64,000 nucleotides of DNA from Paraburkholderia silviterrae (GCF_004353915.1 NZ_SMRP01000003.1:573096-637095); one strand, 5' to 3'. Shown: positions 35,480 through 47,237, counted from the stretch's first letter. Notes: generated by a model not told the origin, from the letters alone. Made by a program: numbers and translations.

Positions 35480-36913
35480 ATGAGCCGACTGATCATCGTG
35501 TCGAACCGGGTCGCGCCGATCTCCGAAGGCGGCCCGGCCGCGGGCGGTCTCGCGGTCGGTGTCTACGACGCGCTCAAGGAAACTGGTGGCATGTGGTTCG
35601 GCTGGAGCGGCGAGGTGCTCTCGTCCGGCCAGCCGCAGATCCAGCTCGAAGAGCGCGGCCCGGTCACCTTCGCGACCATCGGCCTGTTGCGCCGCGACTA
35701 CGACCAGTACTACCGCGGCTTCTCGAATGCCACGCTCTGGCCGGCGTTCCACTATCGCGCCGATCTCGTGCAGTACGACCGCAACGAATACGCGGGCTAT
35801 TGCCGCGTGAACGCGTGGCTCGCGCAGCAGCTCGTGCCGCTTTTGCGCGACGACGACGTCATCTGGGTCCACGACTATCACCTGATTCCGTTCGCCGAGG
35901 CGCTGCGTGCGGCGGGCGTGAAGAACCGCATCGGCTTCTTCCTGCACATCCCGTTTCCGGCCTCGCAGGTGCTGCTGGCGGTGCCGCCGCACCGCGAGCT
36001 GGTGCAGGCGCTGTGCTCGTTCGACTTGCTCGGCTTCCAGACCAAGCCTGACGTGCGCGCGTTCTGCGACTACATCGTGAACGAGGCGGGCGGCACGGTC
36101 GAAAAGCGCGCCGACGGCCTCACGCAGATCGAGGCGTTCGGCAAGACCCTGTGCGCGAACGATTACCCGATCGGCGTCTATCCCGACGAAGTCGCCGAGC
36201 TCGCCAAGGCTGGCGAGCTCGACAAGCCGGTGCGCACGCTCAAGGCCACTCTGCACGGCCGCAAGGTGATCATGAGCGTGGACCGGCTCGACTACTCGAA
36301 GGGCCTCGTCGAGCGTTTTCGCGCTTTCGAGCGGCTGCTCGAGCAGACGCCATCGCAGCGCAACAAGGTGTCGTTCGTGCAGATCGCGCCGCCCACGCGC
36401 GCCGATCTGCACGCGTACCAGGACATCCGCCTGCGGCTCGAAGCCGAGTCGGGCCGCATCAACGGCCGCTTCGCCGAGCTCGACTGGACGCCGATCTGGT
36501 ACATCCACCGCCAGTACGAGCGCGCCGTGCTCGCGGCGCTCTTTCGCGCTTCGCACGTGGGCTACGTCACGCCGCTGCGCGACGGCATGAACCTCGTCGC
36601 GAAGGAATACATCTCGGCGCAGGACCCCGAGAATCCGGGCGTGCTGGTGCTCTCGCGCTTCGCTGGCGCAGCGCAGGAGCTGGGCGGCGCGCTGATCGTG
36701 AATCCGCTCGACATCGATGGCATGGCCGACGCCCTCGGCAAGGCGCTCTCGATGCCGCTCGCCGAGCGCCTCGCTCGCTACAACGACATGATGGTGCAAT
36801 TGCGCGAGAACAACGTCTCGGTCTGGCGCGACCGTTTCATGCGCGACTTGACGAGCATGGCCGCGCACGCTGGCGTGTCGTTGCCGGCGCCCGTCGAGCC
36901 GGCGCAGCCATAG
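35480..36913 (+). CDS. otsA: Trehalose-6-phosphate synthase
   Basis: 477 residues, glycosyltransferase family 20. OtsA joins UDP-glucose and glucose 6-phosphate. N-terminal [13 protein letters not shown], the [16 protein letters not shown] region, and the C-terminal nucleotide-sugar site [14 protein letters not shown] are typical. The start at 35480 is chosen on family similarity; the frame continues upstream to 35276 inside otsB. The order otsB-otsA with a 112-base spacer suggests one transcript, ended by the strong terminator at 36984. Confidence 0.96.
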   Translation: MSRLIIVSNRVAPISEGGPAAGGLAVGVYDALKETGGMWFGWSGEVLSSGQPQIQLEERGPVTFATIGLLRRDYDQYYRGFSNATLWPAFHYRADLVQYDRNEYAGYCRVNAWLAQQLVPLLRDDDVIWVHDYHLIPFAEALRAAGVKNRIGFFLHIPFPASQVLLAVPPHRELVQALCSFDLLGFQTKPDVRAFCDYIVNEAGGTVEKRADGLTQIEAFGKTLCANDYPIGVYPDEVAELAKAGELDKPVRTLKATLHGRKVIMSVDRLDYSKGLVERFRAFERLLEQTPSQRNKVSFVQIAPPTRADLHAYQDIRLRLEAESGRINGRFAELDWTPIWYIHRQYERAVLAALFRASHVGYVTPLRDGMNLVAKEYISAQDPENPGVLVLSRFAGAAQELGGALIVNPLDIDGMADALGKALSMPLAERLARYNDMMVQLRENNVSVWRDRFMRDLTSMAAHAGVSLPAPVEPAQP

Positions 36914-36983
36914 CAGGGCGGAGAGAGGCGGATCCGCTGGCGCTCGAAGCCGCCTCGAAGCCCCTCGAGCATGGCCAAGAAAG

Positions 36984-37024
36984 AAAAAGCCGCTTCGTGA
37001 ACTGAACGAAGCGGCTTTTTCTTT
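36984..37024. terminator. Terminator between otsA and the ABC exporter
   Basis: AAAAAGCCGCTTCGT and ACGAAGCGGCTTTTT form a 15-bp stem with a 7-base loop, followed by CTTTT. Flanking A and T runs make it work for both otsA and the convergent ABC gene. Confidence 0.92.
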
Positions 37025-37047
37025 TGGTGCGGGCAGCGGGCCCGGCG

Positions 37048-38991
<1,944 letters not shown>

Positions 38992-39639
38992 GCGCGAGCC
39001 GCATGGCTCGTGCCCGGCGGGACGCGCATCTTATCGCGACTATGTCACAGGGAGTGTCCCTTCCCGACATGTTGTCGCGCCGGAGGCGCAACGGGTTTTC
39101 ACGACCGTTTTCGAGATACAATTACGGATTGCGTTCAAGCTCGCTGTATGCACACATCACGCGCCGTACCGCAGGCGCGTCCGCAAGCCTCCCGGGCCGC
39201 GAGATCCAGCAAACCAGGGCCAGATATTGAAGCATTTTGCCCCTGGTTTTAGCGCCGCGCTGCCCGGAAACGAACCCCCAATCTAGAACGCACTTAAAAA
39301 ACAAGGGGTTGCGGAGTGTTTCCGCTTTGTAACAACGTAAAGAGTTTGAAATCTCGTAGCCGGCAATGGGTGCAAACCCCGATAATGCCGACTCGAACAG
39401 CGTAGGGAATTTGACAGCATGACGTCAACGACCGCGAACCCTGCGCGTTTACCGCCTGAGCCGCCGCGTGTGTCAATTCAAGACTTCACAACTGCGTCGG
39501 TCAGTGTGCCGGGCTTCCGGCGCGGTTAGCGGTAAGGAACGCCTGGTGGGGCGCGCGGCAACGAGGCCGCAGCTCGCGAGGTCGATTGTCAAAATTGCAG
39601 CACTTAGCCCGATTTATTACGAGGAAGGAGTTCACCACT
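38992..39639. other. Long intergenic region upstream of the GT4 gene
   Basis: 648 bases with no gene that I can support. Notable: TACAAT at 39117-39122 as a possible -10; a 9-bp stem AAACCAGGG (39211-39219)/CCCTGGTTT (39241-39249) with a 21-base loop; TTGACA at 39413-39418 without a matching -10; and low-GC stretches around 39290-39350 that are unusual here. It could contain a leader or small RNA. Confidence 0.5.
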
Positions 39640-40704
39640 ATGCGAATCGCTCAAATCGCTCCGTTGCACGAGGCGGTTCCTCCCAAGCTGTACGGCGGCA
39701 CGGAACGGGTGGTCTCCTACCTGACCGAAGCGCTGGTCGAGCAGGGCCACGACGTCACGCTCTTCGCCAGCGGCGATTCGATCACCTCGGCAAAGCTGGA
39801 AGCATTCTGGCCGCAGGCGCTGCGCCTCGACCCGACGATTCGCGACGTGATGGCTCCGCACATGCTGCTGCTCGAAGAAGTGCGCCGCCGCGCGCATGAA
39901 TTCGACGTGCTGCATTTCCACATCGACTATTACCCGTTCTCGCTGTTCCAGCGTCAGGAAGTGCCGTTCGTCACCACGATGCACGGCCGTCTCGACCTGC
40001 CGGAACTGCAGCCGATCTTCAACGCGTTCAGCGACGTGCCGGTCGTCTCGATCTCGGACAACCAGCGCACTCCGCTGCAGCAAGCCAATTGGCAGCAGAC
40101 CGTCTATCACGGCCTGCCCGAAGACGTGCTCAAGCCGATTCCGAACGTCGAGCCCGGCTACCTCGCATTCCTCGGCCGCGTCTCGCCGGAGAAGGGGCTT
40201 GACAAGGCGATCCGCATCGCCGGCCAGGCGGGCATGAAGCTCAAGGTTGCCGCCAAGATCGACAGGGCCGACCGTGCCTACTACGAAGAAGTCATCAAGC
40301 CGCTGATGGCGCTGCCGCACGTCGAGTACATCGGCGAAATCGGCGAAGCCGAAAAGCGCGAATTCCTCGGCAATGCGCATGCGCTGGTGTTCCCGATCGA
40401 CTGGCCGGAGCCCTTCGGTCTCGTGATGATCGAAGCCATGGCCTGCGGTACGCCGGTCATCGCGTTCAAGCGCGGCTCGGTGCCGGAAGTCATCGACAAT
40501 GGCGTGTCGGGCTTCGTCGTCGAAGACGAGATCAGCGCAGTCGCGGCGGTCAAGCGCCTGTCGACGCTGTCGCGCGAGAAGGTGCGCGGCGCGTTCGAGG
40601 CACGCTTCTCGTCGAAGGTGATGGCGCGCAACTACGTCGCCGTGTACGAAGAAATGCTGCGCCAGAAGCGCCGCACCGTGCTGCGCGAAGTCAACGCCGG
40701 CTAA
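39640..40704 (+). CDS. Glycosyltransferase family 4
   Basis: 354 residues, GT-B fold. The N-terminus MRIAQIAPLHEAVPPKLYGGTERVVSYLTEAL and the nucleotide-sugar motif WPEPFGLVMIEAMACGTPVIAFKRGSVPEVID are GT4 hallmarks, with the retaining-enzyme Glu pair in EPFGLVMIE. The donor and acceptor are unknown; it stands alone with no capsule or lipopolysaccharide genes next to it. The ATG at 39640 has AAGGAG upstream; an earlier start at 39586 would precede that site. Confidence 0.92.
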   Translation: MRIAQIAPLHEAVPPKLYGGTERVVSYLTEALVEQGHDVTLFASGDSITSAKLEAFWPQALRLDPTIRDVMAPHMLLLEEVRRRAHEFDVLHFHIDYYPFSLFQRQEVPFVTTMHGRLDLPELQPIFNAFSDVPVVSISDNQRTPLQQANWQQTVYHGLPEDVLKPIPNVEPGYLAFLGRVSPEKGLDKAIRIAGQAGMKLKVAAKIDRADRAYYEEVIKPLMALPHVEYIGEIGEAEKREFLGNAHALVFPIDWPEPFGLVMIEAMACGTPVIAFKRGSVPEVIDNGVSGFVVEDEISAVAAVKRLSTLSREKVRGAFEARFSSKVMARNYVAVYEEMLRQKRRTVLREVNAG

Positions 40705-40792
40705 GCGGCCAGCGCATTGGCAGGTCAGGCGCTCGGCCTGGCCGTCGCCGCCCGGCACGCGCCGCCGAGCGTGCCTGCCTGTCCAACGCCCT

Positions 40793-40821
40793 AACGCCCC
40801 AGTGCTTTGCGCTGGGGCGTT
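40793..40821 (+). terminator. Hairpin downstream of the GT4 gene
   Basis: AACGCCCCAG (40793-40802) pairs with CTGGGGCGTT (40812-40821) with a 9-base loop. The following TGTCGCATTTG is only weakly T-rich, so termination strength is uncertain. Confidence 0.55.
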
Positions 40822-40897
40822 GTCGCATTTGCGCCGCATTTGGCCTCGGGACAAGGTAAACACTACCGGCGAGCGTGAGGGGCGGCGGCAATGTCCC

Positions 40898-40903
40898 TAT
40901 AAT
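40898..40903 (+). promoter_or_regulatory. TATAAT -10 box upstream of the 347-residue membrane protein
   Basis: A perfect TATAAT at 40898-40903, with GTGAGG at 40875-40880 as a weak -35 (17-base spacing). It is 69 bases before the start at 40972. Confidence 0.45.
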
Positions 40904-40971
40904 GGCCGTTCCGCGAAATCCGCAATCTATTCACGACCGCAGCGCGCGACAAGCGTGCAAGACGACTGCGC

Positions 40972-42015
40972 ATGACCACAGCGCAAGACCAACGCCACCT
41001 GAGGAGAAGTGCCTTGGCGAGATCTCGACCGACGCGCGCCGCCACCGTTCCCGGTGCCGGAAAGATGTTCGCGCTGCGCGCAATCGGTCTCGTGATCCTT
41101 GCGCGCTGGCTGCACTCGATGGGGGACATGAATTTCCTCCCGGCGCTGCGGGGCATGGCTTCGTCGCCGGCTGCGTGCCTGAATCTGGTGTTCCTGTTTC
41201 TGCTGATCGTGCTGCCCGGTGCGAAGGCGCGCGTCGAGCGGCCATTCCATCCGCTGCCTCAATGGCTGCGCCAGGCGTTGCGCATTTTCGGCGTGCTCGG
41301 CTGCCTGTTCGCGCTCTGGTCGATCGGCCTGTTCGTCTGGGACGCGGGCTGGCGCAGCGCGGTGCAGGCGATCGAGTCCACCAACGGCTGGCTCGTCGTG
41401 GCGCCCGCGCTCTACGCGTCCGTCGTCTGGATCTGCCGTCCGCGCGCGTTGTGGCGCACCAACGTGGCGGCACGGCGTTTCGCGATCGGGCGCTATGCAG
41501 TGTCGATCGATGCCGCGACGCGCACGACCATTGTCTGGCTCGAGAGCCGCAAGGTCGGGCAGTACGATGCGCGCGAACTGTCGGTGCGCTGGCCGGTGGG
41601 TATTGGGCCGGCCGCCACGACGCCACGCTCCGCGCCGGCTGATGCACCGGCTGATGCACGGGCAGATGCGCCGGCGGCTGGCGCGACGCCGGCCGAACCC
41701 GGCGCCGTTGCGCAGAGCGCGAGCCCGGCACCGGCGGCGTCGACGATATCGGCCACGGCGGTAAAGCCGGCTGCGAGCGAAGCGCCTGCCGCCCCGGCGT
41801 TGCCGCGCCAGGCCGCGCCGGCGCGCGCTGCCGGGCGCTATCCCGGGATCGAATTGCTGTGGGACTCGCCAGCAGCGGCGGGCCACAATCGTCAGACCGT
41901 CATGCGCGTGCGGCTCATGACCGAAGGCGACCGCGTCGCCGCGCGCGCACTCGATGCCGCACTGAAACAGGCGTCGCCCGTCGCTCTGATCGAGCCGCCC
42001 GGCAGCACCGCATAA
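40972..42015 (+). CDS. Inner-membrane protein of unknown function
   Basis: 347 residues, not recognised. Hydrophobic segments at about 33-47, 66-83, 107-124 and 140-154 suggest a multi-pass membrane anchor. The C-terminal half is soluble, split by an Ala/Pro/Asp-rich linker at about 215-290 with ADAPADARADAPA repeats, and ends in a short domain (YPGIELLWDSPAAAGHNRQTVMRVRLMTEGDRVAARALDAALKQ). The linker resembles those that span a gap between domains. It precedes the DUF2214 gene by 68 bases in the same direction. Confidence 0.7.
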   Translation: MTTAQDQRHLRRSALARSRPTRAATVPGAGKMFALRAIGLVILARWLHSMGDMNFLPALRGMASSPAACLNLVFLFLLIVLPGAKARVERPFHPLPQWLRQALRIFGVLGCLFALWSIGLFVWDAGWRSAVQAIESTNGWLVVAPALYASVVWICRPRALWRTNVAARRFAIGRYAVSIDAATRTTIVWLESRKVGQYDARELSVRWPVGIGPAATTPRSAPADAPADARADAPAAGATPAEPGAVAQSASPAPAASTISATAVKPAASEAPAAPALPRQAAPARAAGRYPGIELLWDSPAAAGHNRQTVMRVRLMTEGDRVAARALDAALKQASPVALIEPPGSTA

Positions 42016-42083
42016 GGCCGTTCCTGCGCGGAGCGTGCTTCGCGCAAGCTTGTCGATCCCGTCGTCGTTTCGAAGGAGTCGCG

Positions 42084-42548
42084 ATGCTCACACGCTGGTT
42101 GCTTGCCGCCATTCACCTGCTGGCCTTCGGCTTCGCGCTCGCCTCGATTCTGCGGCGCACGCGCGGACTGCGCCGCTGCACTTCCACCGAGGCGTTGCCC
42201 GCGATCTTCGGCGCCGACAACGGCTGGGGCGGCTCGGCGGTCGTGCTGATCGTGACAGGGGCGATGCGGGCATTCGGCGGGTTCGAGAAGGGCGCCGACT
42301 ATTACCTGCATGAGCCGCTCTTTCACGTGAAGATGGGCGTGCTCGTGCTGATCCTGCTGCTCGAGATCGCACCGATGAGGGCGCTGCTGCGCTGGCGGCT
42401 CGCCGTGCGCCGGGGCGATGTGCCCGATCTCACCGGCGCGCCGAAGTATGCGCGGATCGGCGCGTGGCAGACGGTGCTGCTCGTCGTGATGGTGTTCGCC
42501 GCGACCGGGATGGCACGCGGAATCGGCCTCGCTACGGGGGGCGCCTAG
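42084..42548 (+). CDS. DUF2214 family membrane protein
   Basis: 154 residues with four hydrophobic segments at about 3-21, 46-62, 81-97 and 129-147. The pattern of FGADNGWGGSAVVLIVTGAMRAFGGFEKGADYYLHEPLFHVKMG matches DUF2214, small predicted membrane proteins of unknown role. The ATG at 42084 has AAGGAG upstream; the frame extends to 41859 without a ribosome-binding site. It may be cotranscribed with the membrane protein before it. Confidence 0.82.
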   Translation: MLTRWLLAAIHLLAFGFALASILRRTRGLRRCTSTEALPAIFGADNGWGGSAVVLIVTGAMRAFGGFEKGADYYLHEPLFHVKMGVLVLILLLEIAPMRALLRWRLAVRRGDVPDLTGAPKYARIGAWQTVLLVVMVFAATGMARGIGLATGGA

Positions 42549-42832
42549 CAGGGCGCGCCTGGCGGGGCGCGCGGCAAGCGCACTTCGAGTCGGGCGCTCA
42601 AGGTGCGCCATCCAACTATGCTGATGAATGTTGTCGCCGCGCGGGAGTGCTGGCGCACATAGCAGTCGCATCGGCGCTCGGCCCGCGGCGCGTGTGGCAT
42701 TAAGATCGACTCGCGCCGGGCAACGGCAGGGAACAGGGGGCCGGTGAGGCAGGCGGACACCGTGCGTGCGGGGCGTCGCAAGTCGGCTCGCCGCTCGTCT
42801 CGAACATGTTGCGCTGCGAGGGGAGACGCATC

Positions 42833-45736
42833 ATGGGCTTGCATGGCTTGCGTGCGCGGATGGCCGCGCGCTGTCTCGCGGCGGTGGCACTCGTGTTGCT
42901 GTGCGCGGGGTGCCAGGCGCCGGACGGGGACACGGACGTCCATGCGGGAAAAGGCCATCACAAGGGCATGCACGGCGGCCGTCGCGAGGAGGACGCGCTC
43001 TCGCAGACGCAAGTGCACGCTCAGACTTCGGCGCAAGGGCAGGGTAATGCGTCGTCGCCGTCCCAGACGCCGCTCCCACTCGACGAACGTACACTCAAGG
43101 CCCAGCTCGCCGAGATGCCGGACGGCCGGGCGCGCCTAGCGCTGCTCGACCGCCTCGCCCGCGAGGACGCGCGCGACGGGCACATCAACGACTACTTCCA
43201 CGTCCTCGATCTGATCGCGAGCGACAGCGGCATTGCGCCGGGCCGCCGCTCGCTCGCGGCTTCGGAGCTCGCCACGGCGTTTGCGTACGAGAAGGACTTC
43301 GCGCGCAGTCATCGAGCGCTCGACGACGCGAAGTCTTTCGCGGCCGAGACGAAAGATGCCGATCTCGATGCCTTGCCCGCCAATCCTGCGTACGCGGTGC
43401 TGCGCGCCGAAGCGGTGCTCGCATGGCGCTACCGGGGGCAATTCGATGTTGCGCTGCGCCTGAACCGCGAAGCGACCGATCTGGCCTGGCGCGACCTCGG
43501 CAATGCGTCGCTCAGCCCCGCGCGGCGCCATGCGGCCGCCAATGAGCTGATCGGCGACCTGCCAACGCAAACGAATCTGTTGATCCGCTGCAATCGTGCG
43601 ACGGAGGCGCTCAGCTACGTCGAGGAACTCCGCTGGGATCTCGACAATGGCCCGCAACTCCATCCCACGACGGCCCAGCGTGCCCAGGTGGCGCGCGCGA
43701 GAGCGCTGGCGCTGACCTCGTTCGACGACTACGACGCGGCGCTTGCATCGATCGACGAGGCTATCGACGGTTTTCGCAAGGCCGGCATGTCGCCTGTCGC
43801 CTCGCCGTACGCCGAGTCGCTGCGCCTGCGCTTGCTCATTGCGCTCGCGATGGGCCGCATCGGCGACTATCGGGCCGACGTAGCGGGCTGGCAGGCGGCG
43901 CTCGCGTCGAACCCGACGCTGGGATCCGGCGCGGACGAGGGCGCCTCGCTCGCGTTTGCGGCTGGCGGCAATTGGCGCGAAGCGCAACTACGTCTTGACG
44001 AGAACGATCACCCTGAAAACAAGCATCGGCACAAGCATAAGGTGTACTACCGCAAGGACGCCGACCATCCAACTGCCAAGTTCGATGCGGCGCTGGCAAT
44101 GCTCTATCGCCTCGAAGACCCGCAGGGGGACCTGAGCGAGGCGGATATCGCGAGCTACGTCGAGCCCTGGCTCGGCAGCGACGACGAGTGGGACGACGAA
44201 GGCACGCGCGGCGGCACCATCGACGACGGTGTGCTCGCGCTCTCGATGGCCCGCCTCATGAACGATGGCGCGACTGGGCAGGCGCTGGCGTTTCGCATCG
44301 CCGAGCTGTTCCATATGAACGCCACGCAGGGCGCCATGAACGACGGCGCGACGCGGCTCGCCGCGCAAACGCCGGCCTTGCGCGCACTGATCGAGCAGGA
44401 GGCGGCGCTGCGCTACCAGCTCGTGACGAGCGCATCGTTGTCCTCGGATGCGGAGGACAAGCTGCGTGCGCTGCGGCGCGAGATTGCATCGCAGTTTCCG
44501 CGCTACCGGGAACTGGTTGCGCCCGCGATTCCAACGCCCGAAGCGGTCGGCGCCGTCCTGCACGCGGGCGAAGTCTACGTGGATCTCTACGCGGGCCGCG
44601 AAGCGAGCTATGCGTTCGTGGTGCGCCCGGACCGCACGCTGCATGCCGTCGTGCTGCCGGTGACACGCGCGGCGCTCGCGACGCAAGTGGCGGCGCTGCG
44701 CGCCGGTTTCGACGCAGGCATGCCGCCTGCGCAGCCCGGAGACCTTGCGGGCTTCGATCTGGGCGCCGCGGCCGGGCTCTATCGTGCGCTCATCGCACCG
44801 ATCGAGGCCGACCTGCAGGGCGCGAAGACCGTCTATCTCTCGACGAGCGGGATCCTGTCAAGCATTCCTTATGAAGTGCTGTTGCGACGCCCGGCGTCGA
44901 GCCTGGCCGATGCCGACTGGTGGCTCGACAGCACGACGCCGGTGCGCATGCCGAGTGCGTCGGCGCTCGTGAGTGCGCGCGCCGAACGTGTGGCACACGC
45001 GAGCGAGCCACTGGTTGCGTTTGCGGACCCGAGTTTCGACGGCAGCGCGCAGGCGCCGCGAGAGGACGGCGCGCGCGTGGTGGTGGGCGCACGGGCATTT
45101 CCCATGGATGCGCGCACGCTCTCGTTCGACTACCGGCGCGTGACGCCGCTGCCGGATACGCTCGATGAGGCCAACGCCATCGCGGTGGCGCTGGGCGCTT
45201 CGCCGCAGCAGAGTGTGATTTCGGGGCTGGCGGCTTCGCGCAGCCATGTGCTCGGGGAGAACCTCTCGAACGATCGCGTGGTGCTGTTCGCGACGCACGG
45301 CGTGATTCCGGGCGAGGTGCCGGGGCTGCGCAAGGCGGGGCTCGCGCTGGCCTACGAAGGGCGGGGCCTGCCCGACTCGATCCTCACCGCCGACGATATC
45401 GTGACGCTGCGCCTGAACGCGGATTGGGTCGTGCTTTCGGCGTGCAACACGGGGCTTGCTACTGGCGATGCGGGCGATTCGGTGTCGGCGCTCGCACGGG
45501 CGTTTTTCGCGGCCGGGGCGCGCAGCTTGCTCGTGACGCAGTGGGCGGTCGAGTCGAAGTCGGCCGCGCTCGTCACGAGCGGGCTGTTCGACGCCTACGC
45601 GGCGAATCCGGCGCTTTCGAAGGCCGATGCGCTTGCCCGGACCGAACGCGCAATGGCTGCCGGGAAGGAGGGCGCATTGTATCGGCATCCTTATTATTGG
45701 GCTGCGTATTTTCTTGCGGGAGATGCCCAGCGATAA
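42833..45736 (+). CDS. TPR/CHAT-domain protein with lipoprotein-like signal
   Basis: 967 residues. A CHAT domain (caspase-like clan CD peptidase fold) occupies about 580-967, with the catalytic pair His822 (VLFATHGVIPG) and Cys871 (VVLSACNTGLATG) and the closing RHPYYWAAYFLAGD. Residues 90-500 are alpha-helical with TPR-like repeats. The N-terminus MGLHGLRARMAARCLAAVALVLLCAGC is a signal peptide with a lipobox-like CAGC (Cys at -3 is unusual), so the protein may be exported to the envelope. The ATG at 42833 follows GGGGAG; an ATG at 42806 is the alternative. Bacterial CHAT proteases can act as defence or cell-death effectors, but no partner is seen here. Confidence 0.87.
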   Translation: MGLHGLRARMAARCLAAVALVLLCAGCQAPDGDTDVHAGKGHHKGMHGGRREEDALSQTQVHAQTSAQGQGNASSPSQTPLPLDERTLKAQLAEMPDGRARLALLDRLAREDARDGHINDYFHVLDLIASDSGIAPGRRSLAASELATAFAYEKDFARSHRALDDAKSFAAETKDADLDALPANPAYAVLRAEAVLAWRYRGQFDVALRLNREATDLAWRDLGNASLSPARRHAAANELIGDLPTQTNLLIRCNRATEALSYVEELRWDLDNGPQLHPTTAQRAQVARARALALTSFDDYDAALASIDEAIDGFRKAGMSPVASPYAESLRLRLLIALAMGRIGDYRADVAGWQAALASNPTLGSGADEGASLAFAAGGNWREAQLRLDENDHPENKHRHKHKVYYRKDADHPTAKFDAALAMLYRLEDPQGDLSEADIASYVEPWLGSDDEWDDEGTRGGTIDDGVLALSMARLMNDGATGQALAFRIAELFHMNATQGAMNDGATRLAAQTPALRALIEQEAALRYQLVTSASLSSDAEDKLRALRREIASQFPRYRELVAPAIPTPEAVGAVLHAGEVYVDLYAGREASYAFVVRPDRTLHAVVLPVTRAALATQVAALRAGFDAGMPPAQPGDLAGFDLGAAAGLYRALIAPIEADLQGAKTVYLSTSGILSSIPYEVLLRRPASSLADADWWLDSTTPVRMPSASALVSARAERVAHASEPLVAFADPSFDGSAQAPREDGARVVVGARAFPMDARTLSFDYRRVTPLPDTLDEANAIAVALGASPQQSVISGLAASRSHVLGENLSNDRVVLFATHGVIPGEVPGLRKAGLALAYEGRGLPDSILTADDIVTLRLNADWVVLSACNTGLATGDAGDSVSALARAFFAAGARSLLVTQWAVESKSAALVTSGLFDAYAANPALSKADALARTERAMAAGKEGALYRHPYYWAAYFLAGDAQR

Positions 45737-45779
45737 GCGGATGGCCGTGGTCGGAGCGAGTCGTCCTGGCCGGAAATGA

Positions 45780-45813
45780 AAAAAGCCCCGTTGCGTACGC
45801 AACGGGGCTTTTT
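45780..45813. terminator. Bidirectional terminator after the CHAT gene
   Basis: A perfect 24-base palindrome with GCCCCGTTGCGT as its left arm (45785-45808), flanked by A5 and T5. It can end the CHAT transcript and the leftward dnaQ/tRNA-Val direction. Confidence 0.92.
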
Positions 45814-45849
45814 ATCTTCGGTGCTTGTCTTTACCAACACCAGAAATTC

Positions 45850-45924
45850 TGGTGGGTAGTACTGGGATCGAACCAGTGACCCCTGCCGTGTGAAGGCAGT
45901 GCTCTACCGCTGAGCTAACCACCC
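45850..45924 (-). tRNA. tRNA-Val(CAC)
   Basis: 75 bases with encoded CCA on the minus strand: acceptor GGGTGGT with ACTACCC, D-arm AGCTCAGCGGTAGAGC, anticodon stem CTGCC/GGCAG enclosing TTCACAC, with anticodon CAC for GTG codons, and a T-loop GTTCGATCC. It sits directly downstream of dnaQ on the same strand. Confidence 0.96.
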
Positions 45925-45973
45925 GAAGAGATTGAAATTATGCCGGGCGTTTCCGATCTTGTAAAGACCTTTT

Positions 45974-46720
45974 TTAAGTATTTTGCTCAGTGGCCGAATT
46001 CTCCTCAGCAGGAGCCGGTTGCGTGCGCCACACCGAGGTGCCTTTCATCGCCTTGTCGAGACCATCGAGCAGCGCTTCGTGCGCCGCGAGCTCTTCCTCG
46101 CTTGCGGCGATCACGGGCAACGCGAGCGTTTCGAACTTCACGCGAGGCGCCGCTACGCTGCCGGTGGTCTCGGTCGCGCTCGTCATGTCGATGACGAGAC
46201 TTTCCTGGCCACGCGTCATCGCCAGATAAACCTCGGCGAGCAGTTCCGAGTCGAGCAGTGCGCCGTGCAGCGTGCGGTGTGCGTTGCTGATGCCGAAGCG
46301 GTCGCACAGCGCGTCGAGCGAATTGCGCTTGCCGGGGAAGATCTGCTTGGCCTGCACCAGCGTGTCGATCACCTCACCGCAGTGCTCCTTGAACGAAGGC
46401 TTGCCGAGCATCGCGAGCTCGGCGTCGAGAAAGCCGATATCGAACGGCGCGTTGTGAATGATGATGTCGGCGTCACGCACGAAGTCGAGGATCTCGTCCG
46501 CGACCTCGGCGAACTTCGGTTTGTCCGAAAGGAACTCGGTGGTCAGGCCGTGCACCGCCAGTGCGCCCGGATCGCTGTCGCGTTCGGGGTTGACGTAGAA
46601 GTGCAGGTTCTTGCCCGTCAGCCGGCGATTGACCAGCTCGACGCAGCCGATTTCGATGATGCGGTCGCCCGTGCGGGGGTTCAGGCCGGTGGTTTCGGTA
46701 TCGAGAATGATCTGGCGCAT
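45974..46720 (-). CDS. dnaQ: DNA polymerase III epsilon subunit
   Basis: 248 residues. DnaQ is the 3'-5' proofreading exonuclease of the replicative polymerase. DEDDh residues: Asp7 and Glu9 (LDTETTGLN), Asp94 (NAPFDIGFL), His152 and Asp157 (RTLHGALLDSE). The C-terminal part includes residues that bind the alpha subunit. The mltD-gloB-methyltransferase-rnhA-dnaQ order matches E. coli with the orientation kept. Confidence 0.96.
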   Translation of the reverse strand: MRQIILDTETTGLNPRTGDRIIEIGCVELVNRRLTGKNLHFYVNPERDSDPGALAVHGLTTEFLSDKPKFAEVADEILDFVRDADIIIHNAPFDIGFLDAELAMLGKPSFKEHCGEVIDTLVQAKQIFPGKRNSLDALCDRFGISNAHRTLHGALLDSELLAEVYLAMTRGQESLVIDMTSATETTGSVAAPRVKFETLALPVIAASEEELAAHEALLDGLDKAMKGTSVWRTQPAPAEENSATEQNT

Positions 46721-46793
46721 GTCGTTTGCAGCGTGATGGTGTGGTGGCGGGGGCAGCGCGTTCTGTGGGACGCACTACGCGTGCCGCTCGGAT

Positions 46794-47237
46794 TCAGGCG
46801 AGCGTGGCGACGCCGCGGTTCGCGAGCGCGTCGGCGCGCTCGTTCTCCGGATGGCCGGCGTGGCCCTTGACCCAGCGCCACTCCACCTCGTGTTGCGCGA
46901 CAAGCGCGTCGAGGCGCTTCCACAGGTCGTCGTTCTTGACGGGCGTCTTCGCGGCCGTCATCCAGTTCTTCTTCTTCCAGCCGTGGATCCACTCGCTGAT
47001 GCCTTTCTGCACGTATTGCGAGTCGGTGTGCACGGTCACCTTGCACGGGCGCTTGAGCGCTTCGAGCGCGGCGATCACCGCCATCAGCTCCATGCGGTTG
47101 TTGGTCGTGCCGGGCTCGCCGCCGAACAGTTCTTTTTCCTGCGCGCCGAAGCGCAAGAGCGCGCCCCAGCCGCCGGGGCCGGGATTGCCCTTGCAGGCGC
47201 CGTCCGTGAAGATTTCGACGAAGTCGGGTGAGCTCAT
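46794..47237 (-). CDS. rnhA: Ribonuclease HI
   Basis: 147 residues. RNase HI cuts RNA in RNA-DNA hybrids. Active-site Asp12 ([16 protein letters not shown]), Glu50 ([10 protein letters not shown]), Asp72 ([10 protein letters not shown]) and the [15 protein letters not shown] loop are intact. The start at 47237 overlaps the stop of the upstream methyltransferase gene (ATGA), so these genes are translationally coupled. Confidence 0.96.
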   Translation of the reverse strand: MSSPDFVEIFTDGACKGNPGPGGWGALLRFGAQEKELFGGEPGTTNNRMELMAVIAALEALKRPCKVTVHTDSQYVQKGISEWIHGWKKKNWMTAAKTPVKNDDLWKRLDALVAQHEVEWRWVKGHAGHPENERADALANRGVATLA

